DNA of 64,000 nt from Actinacidiphila alni (GTDB lineage Bacteria > Actinomycetota > Actinomycetes > Streptomycetales > Streptomycetaceae). The position numbers and the translations under genes were made by a program. The DNA is taken from positions 310,001-374,000 of the forward strand of contig NZ_FONG01000007.1 of the NCBI RefSeq assembly GCF_900112845.1, in the 5' to 3' direction. Shown here in pieces: positions 1-8,955 of this stretch. Under the pieces are notes generated by a model that saw nothing but the letters and a program-made list of their open reading frames with translations, was not told where the DNA came from and ran no database searches. Position 1 is the stretch's first letter. The number at the start of each line of letters is the position of its first letter.

Positions 1-2498
1 TCCCCGGCAATGAGGAGATCGAGCGCAAGATCCTCAACGCCACCCGGTGGAACGCGGCGGTCATGGTCTCCCGCGCCCAGCGGCCCGGGATCGGCGTCGG
101 CGGCCACATCGCGACCTTCGCCTCCTCCGCCTCGCTGTACGACGTGGGCTTCAACCACTTCTTCCGCGGCAAGGACGACGGCCGCGGCGGCGACCAGATC
201 TTCTTCCAGGGCCACGCCTCCCCCGGCATCTACGCCCGCGCCTTCCTGCTCGACCGGCTGAGCGAGGCGCAGCTCGACGCCTTCCGCCAGGAGAAGTCGA
301 AGGCGCCCGACGGGCTGTCCAGCTACCCGCACCCGCGGCTGATGCCGGACTTCTGGGAATTCCCGACCGTGTCCATGGGCCTGGGCCCGCTGGGCGCGAT
401 CTACCAGGCCCGGATGAACCGCTACATGCAGGCGCGCGGCATCGCCGACACCTCGGACTCGCACGTGTGGGCCTTCCTCGGCGACGGCGAGATGGACGAG
501 CCGGAGTCGCTGGGCCAGCTGTCCATCGCCGCCCGTGAGGGCCTGGACAATCTGACCTTCGTGGTCAACTGCAACCTGCAGCGGCTGGACGGCCCGGTCC
601 GCGGCAACGGCAAGATCATCCAGGAGTTGGAGTCGCAGTTCCGCGGCGCCGGCTGGAACGTGATCAAGCTGGTCTGGGACCGCTCCTGGGACCCGCTGCT
701 GGCCCAGGACCGCGACGGCCTGCTGGTCAACAAGATGAACACCACGCCCGACGGCCAGTTCCAGACGTACGCCACCGAGACCGGCGCGTACATCCGCGAG
801 CACTTCTTCGGCGACGACCAGCGGCTGCGCAAGATGGTCGAGGGCATGACCGACGAGCAGATCCTGCACCTGGGGCGCGGCGGCCACGACCACCGCAAGG
901 TGTTCGCGGCGTACACCGCGGCCAAGGAGCACAAGGGCCAGCCGACGGTGATCCTCGCCCAGACCATCAAGGGCTGGACGCTCGGGCCGAACTTCGAGGG
1001 CCGCAACGCGACCCACCAGATGAAGAAGCTGACGGTCGACGACCTCAAGCGCTTCCGCGACCGGCTGCACCTGCCGATCACCGACAAGCAGCTCGACGAG
1101 GGCTACCCGCCGTACTACCACCCCGGCCGGGACTCCGAAGAGATCCAGTACATGCACGACCACCGCAAGGCGTGCGGCGGCTACGTGCCGACCCGGATCG
1201 TGCGGGCCAAGCCGCTGCCGCTGCCGGACGACAAGGCGTACGCGAGCGTCAGGAAGGGGTCGGGACAGCAGTCGATCGCCACCACGATGGCGTTCGTCCG
1301 GCTGCTGAAGGACCTCATGCGGGACAAGGAGATCGGCAAGCGCTTCGTGCTGATCGCGCCCGACGAGTACCGCACCTTCGGTATGGACTCGTTCTTCCCG
1401 AGCGCGAAGATCTACAACCCGCTGGGCCAGCAGTACGAGTCGGTCGACCGCGAACTGCTGCTGGCGTACAAGGAGTCGCCGACCGGCCAGATGCTGCACG
1501 ACGGCATCTCCGAGGCGGGCTGTACGGCGTCGCTGATCGCGGCGGGCTCGGCGTACGCCACGCACGGCGAACCGCTGATCCCGGTCTACGTCTTCTACTC
1601 GATGTTCGGCTTCCAGCGCACCGGCGACCAGTTCTGGCAGATGGCCGACCAGCTCGCGCGCGGCTTCGTGCTCGGCGCCACCGCCGGCCGCACCACGCTG
1701 ACCGGTGAGGGCCTGCAGCACGCCGACGGCCACTCGCAGCTGCTGGCGTCCACGAACCCGGGCTGCGTGGCGTACGACCCCGCCTTCGGCTTCGAGATCG
1801 CGCACATCGTCAAGGACGGTCTGCGCCGGATGTACGGCGAGACCGCGGACGGCAAGCCGGGCGAGGACGTCTTCTACTACCTCACCGTCTACAACGAGCC
1901 GATCCAGCACCCGGCGGAGCCCGCCGACGTGGACGTCGAGGGCATCGTCAAGGGCATCCACCGCTTCAAGGCGGGCGAGGCCGGCACGATTCCCGCGCAG
2001 ATCATGGCGTCGGGCGTCGCGGTGCCGTGGGCCGTCGAGGCGCAGCGGCTGCTCGCCCAGGACTGGAATGTACGGGCCGACGTCTGGTCCGCCACGTCCT
2101 GGAACGAGCTGCGGCGCGAGGCCGTCGAGGTCGACCGGCACAATCTGCTGCACCCGGAGGAGGAGCAGCGCGTGCCGTACGTGACGCGCAAGCTGTCCGG
2201 TGCGCAGGGGCCGTTCGTGGCCGTCTCCGACTGGATGCGGTCGGTGCCGGACCAGATCGCGCGGTGGGTGCCGGGGACGTACTCCTCGCTCGGCGCGGAC
2301 GGGTTCGGCTTCGCCGACACCCGTGGCGCGGCGCGCCGCTTCTTCCACATCGACGCCGAGTCGATCGTGCTCGCGGTCCTCACCGAGCTGGCCCGTGACG
2401 GCAAGGTCGACCGTTCCGTCCTGAAGCAGGCCGTCGACCGCTACCAGCTCCTCGACGTCGCCGCCGCCGACCCCGGCGCCGCGGGCGGCGACGCCTAG
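1..2498 (+). CDS. aceE: Pyruvate dehydrogenase E1 component, homodimeric type (5' end outside window)
   Basis: Thiamine-diphosphate-dependent E1 subunit that decarboxylates pyruvate and passes the acetyl group to the E2 lipoyl domain, giving acetyl-CoA. The frame is open from base 3 to the stop at 2498 (about 831 residues), so roughly the first 60-80 residues of a typical 890-910 residue AceE are missing. Reading from base 3 gives an AceE-like segment ([18 protein letters not shown]) before the first internal ATG at 63, so that ATG is not the start. Family marks are [24 protein letters not shown] and the ThDP/Mg motif GDGEMDEPE (about 481-507) followed by [14 protein letters not shown]. The C-terminal transketolase-like half is complete. 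It is the homodimeric E1 type, not the alpha/beta heterodimer. A strong hairpin terminator follows the stop. Confidence 0.97.
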   Translation, partial: PGNEEIERKILNATRWNAAVMVSRAQRPGIGVGGHIATFASSASLYDVGFNHFFRGKDDGRGGDQIFFQGHASPGIYARAFLLDRLSEAQLDAFRQEKSKAPDGLSSYPHPRLMPDFWEFPTVSMGLGPLGAIYQARMNRYMQARGIADTSDSHVWAFLGDGEMDEPESLGQLSIAAREGLDNLTFVVNCNLQRLDGPVRGNGKIIQELESQFRGAGWNVIKLVWDRSWDPLLAQDRDGLLVNKMNTTPDGQFQTYATETGAYIREHFFGDDQRLRKMVEGMTDEQILHLGRGGHDHRKVFAAYTAAKEHKGQPTVILAQTIKGWTLGPNFEGRNATHQMKKLTVDDLKRFRDRLHLPITDKQLDEGYPPYYHPGRDSEEIQYMHDHRKACGGYVPTRIVRAKPLPLPDDKAYASVRKGSGQQSIATTMAFVRLLKDLMRDKEIGKRFVLIAPDEYRTFGMDSFFPSAKIYNPLGQQYESVDRELLLAYKESPTGQMLHDGISEAGCTASLIAAGSAYATHGEPLIPVYVFYSMFGFQRTGDQFWQMADQLARGFVLGATAGRTTLTGEGLQHADGHSQLLASTNPGCVAYDPAFGFEIAHIVKDGLRRMYGETADGKPGEDVFYYLTVYNEPIQHPAEPADVDVEGIVKGIHRFKAGEAGTIPAQIMASGVAVPWAVEAQRLLAQDWNVRADVWSATSWNELRREAVEVDRHNLLHPEEEQRVPYVTRKLSGAQGPFVAVSDWMRSVPDQIARWVPGTYSSLGADGFGFADTRGAARRFFHIDAESIVLAVLTELARDGKVDRSVLKQAVDRYQLLDVAAADPGAAGGDA

Positions 2499-2514
2499 CC
2501 GGCTCCGCCTGGGA

Positions 2515-2554
2515 GAAAGGGCGCCCGATCCCCAAGGGGAAAGGGCGCCCTTTC
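2515..2554. terminator. Bidirectional intrinsic terminator between aceE and DUF4190 gene
   Basis: A perfect 12-bp inverted repeat (GAAAGGGCGCCC at 2515-2526 against GGGCGCCCTTTC at 2543-2554) with a small inner CCCC/GGGG hairpin in the loop. The stem ends in A and T runs on the two sides, so it can serve both aceE (plus strand) and the convergent small membrane protein gene. Confidence 0.75.
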
Positions 2555-2571
2555 GCGTGCCGGCAGCGTCG

Positions 2572-2847
2572 TTATTGGGCCAGGTACAGCAGCGCGATCA
2601 GGGTGTCGATCGCGCCCAGGATCAGGGCGACCACCGCGAGGACGGGCTTGCGGCCCGACCAGCGGCGGCCCATGCCGAGCCAGCCGCAGACCATCGCGAC
2701 CGGGCCGAGCAGGATGCCCAGGACGAAGAAGCCGGCGAGCGCGCAGACGACGCCGACGACGTTGAGAGTGCCGATGTCGGTGCGCCGCGGTCCGTAGTCG
2801 ACGCGGCCCCCGCCGCGGCGGGCGAGCACTGAACTCCGTCGAGCCAT
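2572..2847 (-). CDS. DUF4190-like small membrane protein
   Basis: A 91-residue protein with a basic N-terminus (MARRSSVLARRGGGR) and two hydrophobic segments (about residues 28-58 and 67-90). The first ends in a glycine-rich turn GPVAMVCGWLGMGRR. This layout matches the DUF4190 family of small two-helix membrane proteins, whose function is unknown. The start is supported by a GAGGAGGGAATC ribosome binding site directly before ATG at 2847. It is convergent with aceE, with a shared terminator between them. No partner gene in the neighbourhood suggests a role. Confidence 0.75.
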   Translation of the reverse strand: MARRSSVLARRGGGRVDYGPRRTDIGTLNVVGVVCALAGFFVLGILLGPVAMVCGWLGMGRRWSGRKPVLAVVALILGAIDTLIALLYLAQ

Positions 2848-3100
2848 GATTCCCTCCTCGGGTCCTGCCGGTCCGGTTGCCCCGTATCCGGGCCGCTACG
2901 CCAGGTGGCGGCAGCCGCGTAACCTCCCGTCAGAACATTCCGTTGCCAAACGTGATCTGACTCACCCTTGACCCGGCCGGACGTCCGGGTCTTCTACGCT
3001 GGACGCCGGAGCCGCGTCCGACACGTCGCTGTCCGACCGCTGTCCCCTCCCATCCCCGCCGCCCGGTTGAAACCGGGACGAACCCGCGAGGCATCCGCGA

Positions 3101-4294
3101 GTGACCCTTCTCGACGCGCGACTGACCCCCATGTCGATCCGTACGCTGCTGGCCCTGGCCGTGGTCTTCGTCATGCTGGCCACCACCGGCTGGACCGCCA
3201 TGCGCCCGGGCCCCGGCGATCCGCGGGCCGCCGCGCTCGCTTCCTGGATGCGCGGCACCGTCGGCCACCGCAAGCTGCCGGACCCCGACAGCGGGGCCCG
3301 CGCCATCGCGCGTTTCTTCACCTCGCTCAGCACGGCCCAGCGGCTGCGGCTCGCCGACCGCTACCCGCTGATCGTCGGCAATCTCAACGGCGCCCCGCCG
3401 GCCCTGCGCTACCGGGCGAACCGCACCGCCCTGCTCCAGGCCCGCGCCGTGGACGCCGGCCGCGCGCACAGCGACCAGCTCACCGTCGCCGGCCGGATCG
3501 ACGCCGGCCGGCGCGCGGCCCGCTACACCTCGCTGCTCGGCGGCCACCGCCAGATCCTCGCCTTCGACCCGTCGGGCGCGGGCAGGGTCGCCGAGGTCTT
3601 CGGCGACCTGGACACCGCCACCCGCGTCTCGGTCGTGGTTCCCGGCGTGGACACCAATCTGCTCACCTTCGAACGGATCAAGAAGGCGTACGCGGCCCCG
3701 GTCGGCATGGCGGCCGCGCTGTACGAGGGCGAGCGGGCCGCCGCCCCGCGCACGCGCACCGCGGTGATCGCCTGGGCCGACTACACGACGCCCTCGGGCC
3801 TGGGTCTGGACGCCTCCACCGGCTCCATGGCCGAGCACGGCGCGACCCGGCTGAACGCGCTGCTGGACGCGCTGCCGCGGCACGCCGAGGTGTCGCTGTT
3901 CTGCCACTCCTACGGCTCGGTGCTGTGCGGGATCGCCGCGCCGGACCTGCCGCGCGGCGAGGTCGCCGACATCACCGTCTTCGGCAGCCCGGGGATGCGG
4001 GTGGACAACGCCGCGCAGCTGCACACCTCCGCCCATGTGTGGGCGGCGCGCGACAGCTCGGACTGGATCAGCGATGTGCCGCACCTGGAGATCGCCGGGC
4101 TCGGGCACGGCGCCGACCCGGTCAACGACTCCTTCGGCGCCCGGGTGATCAGCGCCGCGGGCGCCGACGGGCACCCCGGCTACTTCGCGCCGGACACCAC
4201 CAGCCTGGCCAACTTCACCCAGATCGCGCTCGGCAACTACACGGCGGTGGCCTGCCGCGACGCCGACGGCGCCTGCACGGCCGGCCTGGCCTGA
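3101..4294 (+). CDS. Secreted or membrane-anchored alpha/beta hydrolase, DUF1023-like
   Basis: A 397-residue protein from GTG 3101. An ATG ten codons later (3131) would give the cleaner signal peptide MSIRTLLALAVVFVMLATTGW, so the true start may be 3131. After the signal/anchor comes a region with VVVPGVDTNLLTF (oxyanion region of DUF1023 proteins). The nucleophile elbow is FCHSYGS with serine at about residue 270, followed by FGSPG and a C-terminal GLGHGADPVND segment likely to carry the acid/histidine residues. DUF1023 proteins are predicted alpha/beta-fold hydrolases; the substrate is unknown. It stands alone, with a 253-bp upstream region shared with the divergent DUF4190 gene. Confidence 0.8.
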   Translation: MTLLDARLTPMSIRTLLALAVVFVMLATTGWTAMRPGPGDPRAAALASWMRGTVGHRKLPDPDSGARAIARFFTSLSTAQRLRLADRYPLIVGNLNGAPPALRYRANRTALLQARAVDAGRAHSDQLTVAGRIDAGRRAARYTSLLGGHRQILAFDPSGAGRVAEVFGDLDTATRVSVVVPGVDTNLLTFERIKKAYAAPVGMAAALYEGERAAAPRTRTAVIAWADYTTPSGLGLDASTGSMAEHGATRLNALLDALPRHAEVSLFCHSYGSVLCGIAAPDLPRGEVADITVFGSPGMRVDNAAQLHTSAHVWAARDSSDWISDVPHLEIAGLGHGADPVNDSFGARVISAAGADGHPGYFAPDTTSLANFTQIALGNYTAVACRDADGACTAGLA

Positions 4295-4367
4295 CCCGAG
4301 CACCCAACGCTTTACGGGCGCCGCTCCGTACAAGCCGGCTGTCGGACCCCGCCCCTAGGCTGGCGCC

Positions 4368-4721
4368 ATGGTCACCTTCGAGGACTTCGCCGCGCGGGCG
4401 CTGGCCCTGCCCCAGGCGCACCGGCGGATCACCTGGGGCACCGAGCACACCTTCCGGGTCGGCGAGAAGATCTTCGCCATGGGCATACCCGACGGCGACC
4501 GCGTCTCGCTGAAGGCGTCCAAGGAGGACCAGGCCGAGCTGACGGCCGCCGCGCCCGAGGTCTTCGCGCCCGCGCCGTACACCGGGCGGTTCGGCTGGAT
4601 CAGTGTCGCGCTGGCCGGCGTCGACCCGGACGAGCTGTCGGAGCTGCTGGCCGAGGCGTGGCGCAGGGCCGCCCCGCGCCGCCTGGTGAAGGCGTTCGAC
4701 GCGGCCGATGGACGCGCGTAG
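4368..4721 (+). CDS. MmcQ/YjbR family protein
   Basis: A 117-residue protein (MVTFEDFAARALALPQAHRRITWGTEHTFRVGEKIFAMG...) of the MmcQ/YjbR family, a small double-wing DNA-binding-like (CyaY-like) fold. The ITWGTEHTFRVGEKIFA and VSLKASKEDQAELT stretches are typical of it. The molecular role of these proteins is not established. The start is the ATG at 4368; the next gene begins 39 bp downstream on the same strand, so the two could be co-transcribed. Confidence 0.8.
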   Translation: MVTFEDFAARALALPQAHRRITWGTEHTFRVGEKIFAMGIPDGDRVSLKASKEDQAELTAAAPEVFAPAPYTGRFGWISVALAGVDPDELSELLAEAWRRAAPRRLVKAFDAADGRA

Positions 4722-4760
4722 CTGCTTGACGGGGTACCGCCGAGCGGCCGTCCGCTTACG

Positions 4761-5501
4761 ATGACCCGTATGGGTGATGTGCTGGCCGGAAACAACGCTG
4801 AATGGGAGTTCGAACCAGAAGCGGTGGTGATCCGGTACAGCAGAGGCGTACGGGGCGTGAGGTTTCTGCAGGCCCTCGGGGAACGCCGGATTCCGCACGA
4901 CGCGCTGGACGGCGCGGAGCTGCTGGACGGCCGGCGCGGCACCGCGGTGCTGCGGCTGCTGCCCAGGCCCGGGGCCGATCCGGTGGTCGAGGCGGCCGGC
5001 GGCCAGCTGAAGGAGAACGCGGACCCGTACCGGCTGGTGCTGCCCGAGCAGTCGCGCACCCTGGCCGAGTACTACCGGGACGAGCTGCGCCCGCTGATCG
5101 GCCCGCAGGCGCGCGACGCGGCCGGCGACGGACCGGCGGAACGTTTCCTCGTGGCCCCACCTGCGGCGCCGCGCGCCTTCAAGGCGTACGACGCCAAGGC
5201 GCTCTTCGACGGCCGCACCGTCACCTTCCGCTGGTTCTGGACCGGCGCGTCCTCGGCGAAGTGGAAGGCCGGCGACCAGAGCTTTCCGGTGGAGGAGCTG
5301 AGCGGTCTCGACTGGCGCTCGCCCGAACTGCTCCACGGCCATCTGCGGCTGCTGCGCCGTGACGCCGACGAGCAGCCGGGCGAGGCCGACCAGGATCCGG
5401 CCGCCGTCGTCTTCGGCCTCGGCTACGGGCCCGTGCACGAGTCGCTGCCCTTCGCGGCGGCGGTGCTCGCCGCGATCAGGTCGGCCCGCGTACGCCCGTA
5501 G
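4761..5501 (+). CDS. DUF4429 domain protein (two domain copies)
   Basis: A 246-residue protein with two related halves. Residues about 14-105 (WEFEPEAVVIRYSRGVRGVRFLQALGERRIP ... AEYYRDELRP) and about 140-245 (FKAYDAKALFDGRTVTFRWFWTGASSAKWKAG ... VFGLGYGP) each fit the DUF4429 fold, a PH-like domain common in Streptomyces. Function is unknown; such domains are thought to bind ligands or membranes. ATG 4761 and ATG 4770 are both possible starts. The 3' end runs into a hexanucleotide repeat that supplies several in-frame stop codons. Confidence 0.75.
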   Translation: MTRMGDVLAGNNAEWEFEPEAVVIRYSRGVRGVRFLQALGERRIPHDALDGAELLDGRRGTAVLRLLPRPGADPVVEAAGGQLKENADPYRLVLPEQSRTLAEYYRDELRPLIGPQARDAAGDGPAERFLVAPPAAPRAFKAYDAKALFDGRTVTFRWFWTGASSAKWKAGDQSFPVEELSGLDWRSPELLHGHLRLLRRDADEQPGEADQDPAAVVFGLGYGPVHESLPFAAAVLAAIRSARVRP

Positions 5502-5527
5502 CCGTAGCTGTAGCCGTAGCCGAAGCC
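5498..5527 (+). repeat. Hexanucleotide repeat over the DUF4429 stop codon
   Basis: Five 6-bp units (GTAGCC, GTAGCT, GTAGCC, GTAGCC, GAAGCC). The TAG inside the first four units is in frame, so the gene ends in four consecutive in-frame stops spaced by one codon. It lies between the DUF4429 stop and the convergent aldo/keto reductase stop. Confidence 0.8.
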
Positions 5528-5531
5528 GGGT

Positions 5532-6562
<1,031 letters not shown>

Positions 6563-6563
<1 letters not shown>

Positions 6564-7033
6564 CAGGCGCCGGTCCTCTCCTGCCGCGGCGGGCACGCGC
6601 CCGCGTATGTGCTGATCTTGAAGTCCAGGACCGTCAGTGTGTCCTGCAACTCGGCGATCCGCTGGAGCACGTCCAGCCGGGTGGCCTCCAGCAGTGCCTG
6701 CCGGTCGGGGTACGTGTGGTCGCCGCTGCGCACCAGCTCGGCGTAGCGGACCATGTCCGCGACCGGCATCCCGGTCAGCCGCAGCTTGCCGACGAACGCC
6801 AGCCAGTCCAGGTCGCGGTTGCTGAAGCGGCGCTGGCCGGTGTGCGAGCGGTCCACGTGCGGCATCAGCCCGATCCGCTCGTACCAGCGCAGCGTGTGGG
6901 CGCTGAGCCCGGTCCACGCGGCGACCTCGCTGATCGTGTACTGGTCCTGCCCCGTGGGCCGCGGGTGCCCGCTGTCGTCCTCGCAGCTCGTCGTATTACT
7001 CGGTTTGCTCTTCGCCACCTGCACGACCGTCAT
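6563..7033 (-). CDS. MerR-family transcriptional regulator
   Basis: A 156-residue regulator. The winged-helix HTH (QYTISEVAAWTGLSAHTLRWYERIGLMP) is followed by the second MerR wing (RRFSNRDLDWLAFVGKLRLTGMPVADM), a coiled-coil dimerisation helix and a short C-terminal effector tail with a single Cys. The start is ATG 7033, beside GGAGGG and just downstream of a MerR-type promoter; the open frame extends further upstream but would run through that promoter. Its stop overlaps the aldo/keto reductase start by one base, making a two-gene operon that it most likely autoregulates. Confidence 0.9.
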
Positions 7034-7040
7034 GCCCTCC

Positions 7041-7071
7041 ACGCTAAGACCTTGGAGTGCACTCCAGGCAA
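7041..7071 (-). promoter_or_regulatory. MerR-type promoter/operator with 19-bp spacer
   Basis: Minus-strand promoter of the MerR/aldo-keto reductase operon. The -35 is TTGCCT (7071-7066), then a spacer of exactly 19 bp, then -10 TAGCGT (7046-7041). The spacer contains the near-perfect palindrome CTTGGAGTGCACTCCAGG (7051-7068, one mismatch). A 19-bp spacer with a dyad between -35 and -10 is the hallmark of promoters that MerR proteins activate by untwisting. The -10 lies only about 7 bp before the ATG, so the transcript may be leaderless or nearly so. Confidence 0.75.
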
Positions 7072-7118
7072 GCGGACCTCGCCTCCGTACGCCCCGGGCC
7101 ACCGCTTAAGCTCGCGGC

Positions 7119-7937
7119 ATGGAGAGCTTGCGCCTGATCGAGCAGTGGCCGGTGCCGACCGCGGCGGCGGCCGTGGTGCGGCAGGACGGCACGGTGGCCG
7201 GTACGCACGGGCCGACGGGGCGGGCCTTCCGGCTCGCGTCGGTCACCAAGCCGCTGACCGCGTACGCGGCGCTGGTCGCCTACGAGGAGGGCGTCTTCGA
7301 GCTGGACGACCCGGCGGGGCCCGACGGCTCCACCGTGCGCCACCTGCTCGCGCACGCGTCCGGGCTCGCCTTCGACGAGCACCGGGTGATGGCGGCGCCC
7401 GGCACCCGGCGGCTGTACTCCAACGCGGGCTTCGAGGTGCTCGGCGAGCACCTCGCCAAGGCCGCGGGCATCCCCTTCGCCGAATACCTGCGGCAGGCCG
7501 TCCTGGAACCGCTCGGCATGACCGGCACCGCGCTGGTCGGCGCCGGCTCCCCCGCCGCCGACGGTGTCTCCACCGTCGACGACCTCGTACGCTTCGCCGC
7601 CGAACTCCAGGCGCCGCGGCTGCTGCACCCGTCCACCCTGGCCACCGCGACCTCCGTGGTCTTCCCCGGCCTCAAGGGCGTCCTGCCGGGCTACGGCCAC
7701 CAGAATCCCAACGACTGGGGGCTCGGCTACGAGATCCGCGCCGCCAAGTCCCCGCACTGGACCGGGAGCCTGTCCTCCCCCGCCACCTACGGCCACTTCG
7801 GCCAGTCCGGCACCTTCCTGTGGGTCGACCCGGCCGCCCGCGCCGCCTGCGTGGCGCTCACCGACCGCGACTTCGGGGAGTGGGCGGTGCCGCTGTGGCC
7901 GCGCTTCACCGACGCCGTCCTCACCGAGTTGGGCTGA
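7119..7937 (+). CDS. Serine hydrolase, beta-lactamase (class C/PBP) family
   Basis: A 272-residue serine beta-lactamase-fold protein. The SxxK motif is SVTK (residues 41-44) and the YxN motif is YSN (100-102). The C-terminal GHFGQSGTFLWVDP region replaces the usual KTG box, as in many esterase/peptidase members. It is short for the family (typically 350 or more) and lacks a signal peptide, so a cytoplasmic esterase or amidase is more likely than antibiotic resistance. It is divergent from the MerR operon, with the MerR promoter lying between. Confidence 0.85.
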   Translation: MESLRLIEQWPVPTAAAAVVRQDGTVAGTHGPTGRAFRLASVTKPLTAYAALVAYEEGVFELDDPAGPDGSTVRHLLAHASGLAFDEHRVMAAPGTRRLYSNAGFEVLGEHLAKAAGIPFAEYLRQAVLEPLGMTGTALVGAGSPAADGVSTVDDLVRFAAELQAPRLLHPSTLATATSVVFPGLKGVLPGYGHQNPNDWGLGYEIRAAKSPHWTGSLSSPATYGHFGQSGTFLWVDPAARAACVALTDRDFGEWAVPLWPRFTDAVLTELG

Positions 7938-7954
7938 GCCCTTTTCCGTGCCGC

Positions 7955-8644
7955 TCAGCCGTACGACGGCTCGGCGCGCATCTCCCACACCAGGAACTCG
8001 GCCGCGCCCCCGCTCCGGGCGGCCAGCTCCTCACCGCCGGTGATCCGGGCGGCGTCCCCCGCGGTCAGCTCCTCGCCCTCCAGCCGCACCCTGCCGCGCA
8101 CCACGTGCACGTACCGGTACGGCGCCGCCGGCAGCGGTACGCTCTCCGCCCGCGTCGTGCGGCCGACGTGGAGGGCGGCGGCGCGCTGCCGCAGACCCCG
8201 CTCGCCCGACGTCAGCACGCGCAGGCCCGCACTGGGTGTTTCGGGAGCGCTGACGTACTCCGGGGGGCCGCCGAACGTGTCCGGGTGCAGCCACATCTGA
8301 AGGAACCTCAGCGGGCCGGCGCCCGCGTTCCGCTCGACGTGGCGGACGCCGCTGCCCGCGCTCAGGCGCTGGAAGCCGCCGGGGCCCAGCCGTGACACCG
8401 TGCCGGTGGCGTCGCGGTGTTCCAGCTCGCCCTCCACCACCCAGGTGAGGATTTCCGTGTCGTGGTGGGGGTGTTCGCCGAAGCCGGCACCCGGTTCGAG
8501 CCGCTCCTCGTTGCACGCGAGCAGCAGGGCGAACCTCGTGTTCTCGGGGTCGTAGTGGCCCCCGAACGAGAACGCGTGCCGCGTCGTGACGCCTTCCTCC
8601 GGCTCGCCCCGATACCGGTCATCGCCCCGCCTCACCTCGATCAT
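7955..8644 (-). CDS. Pirin family protein (bicupin)
   Basis: A 229-residue pirin-like bicupin. The N-terminal cupin contains SFGGHYDPENTRFALL and the metal-binding cluster GFGEHPHHDTEILTWVVEGELEHRD. The second cupin is shorter and degenerate. Relatives bind Fe, Ni or Cu; some act as quercetin 2,3-dioxygenases and others as redox sensors, so the activity here is open. The start is uncertain: ATG 8644 (MIEVRRGDD) touches the GAGGAG sequence, and an in-frame GTG four codons in would have that GAGGAG at normal spacing. A longer open frame upstream runs through the dispersed repeat and is not real. Confidence 0.85.
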   Translation of the reverse strand: MIEVRRGDDRYRGEPEEGVTTRHAFSFGGHYDPENTRFALLLACNEERLEPGAGFGEHPHHDTEILTWVVEGELEHRDATGTVSRLGPGGFQRLSAGSGVRHVERNAGAGPLRFLQMWLHPDTFGGPPEYVSAPETPSAGLRVLTSGERGLRQRAAALHVGRTTRAESVPLPAAPYRYVHVVRGRVRLEGEELTAGDAARITGGEELAARSGGAAEFLVWEMRAEPSYG

Positions 8645-8675
8645 CTCCTCACCGTAGGCGATACGGCGCCCCTTC

Positions 8676-8807
8676 AGGGGCGCGGGGAACTGCGCGCTCA
8701 GGCCGCGCGGGGCTGCGGGTGAAAGACCGCCCCCAGCGGGGCAGACGCTGTTGTTTTCGCGACCACCGGCCCGGTGGTGGGTTGCTCGCGCAGTTCCCCG
8801 CGCCCCT
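8676..8807. repeat. Dispersed intergenic inverted-repeat element, copy 1 (132 bp)
   Basis: Bounded by perfect 21-bp inverted repeats at 8676-8696 and 8787-8807, each containing GGGGCGCGGGGAACTGCGCG or its complement. The interior holds the phrase CGCCCCCAGCGGGGCAGACG and a CCACCGGCCCGGTGG-like hairpin. A second copy with the same ends and core is at 58039-58169. It carries no ORF. The structure would fold into one long cruciform or RNA hairpin, and it sits between pirin and fasR. From memory, similar elements recur in Streptomyces intergenic regions. Confidence 0.85.
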
Positions 8808-8821
8808 AAAAACATGACTCC

Positions 8822-8936
8822 CGCACTCCGCAAGGAGAATCACGCACCGCCCTCCGCAGGAGTGCCGCACTCCGCGGGAGGAAAACCTGGGGCGCCGCTC
8901 CCCGCAGGGGAGCCCCTCCAGCGCGCCCCGCAGGGG
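8822..8936. repeat. Array of short CTCCGC-A-GGAG palindromes, copy 1
   Basis: Five imperfect 14-17 bp units at 8822-8837, 8848-8862, 8866-8880, 8896-8912 and 8923-8936. All are built on a CTCC-GC(A/G)-GGAG dyad, mostly preceded by CGC, and the first two are joined by ATCACGCACC. The array fills the rest of the 311-bp gap before fasR. The same kind of array, with the same linker, follows the second copy of the dispersed element at 58186-58247. Confidence 0.7.
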
Positions 8937-8955
8937 ATAAGGCAGGCTTAGGGCC

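Noticed and set aside
63..2498. ATG 63 as the start of aceE
   Set aside because: The frame is open and AceE-like upstream of it to the window edge, so the gene is truncated by the window, not short.
2930..4333. Long minus-strand frame (467 codons) opposite the alpha/beta hydrolase gene
   Set aside because: It has no ribosome binding site, reads as Arg/Gly/Val-rich low-complexity sequence, and is the usual antisense shadow of a GC-biased gene. Many other such frames in the window (for example 14204-15136, 20160-21962, 38593-42618, 61336-63849) were dropped for the same reason.
7119..7937. Antibiotic-resistance beta-lactamase
   Set aside because: SxxK and YxN motifs are present but there is no signal peptide, the protein is short and the KTG box is replaced, so a general serine hydrolase is safer.
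8645..8955. CRISPR array
   Set aside because: The short palindromes are irregularly spaced, degenerate and lack unique spacers of constant size; no cas gene is in the window.
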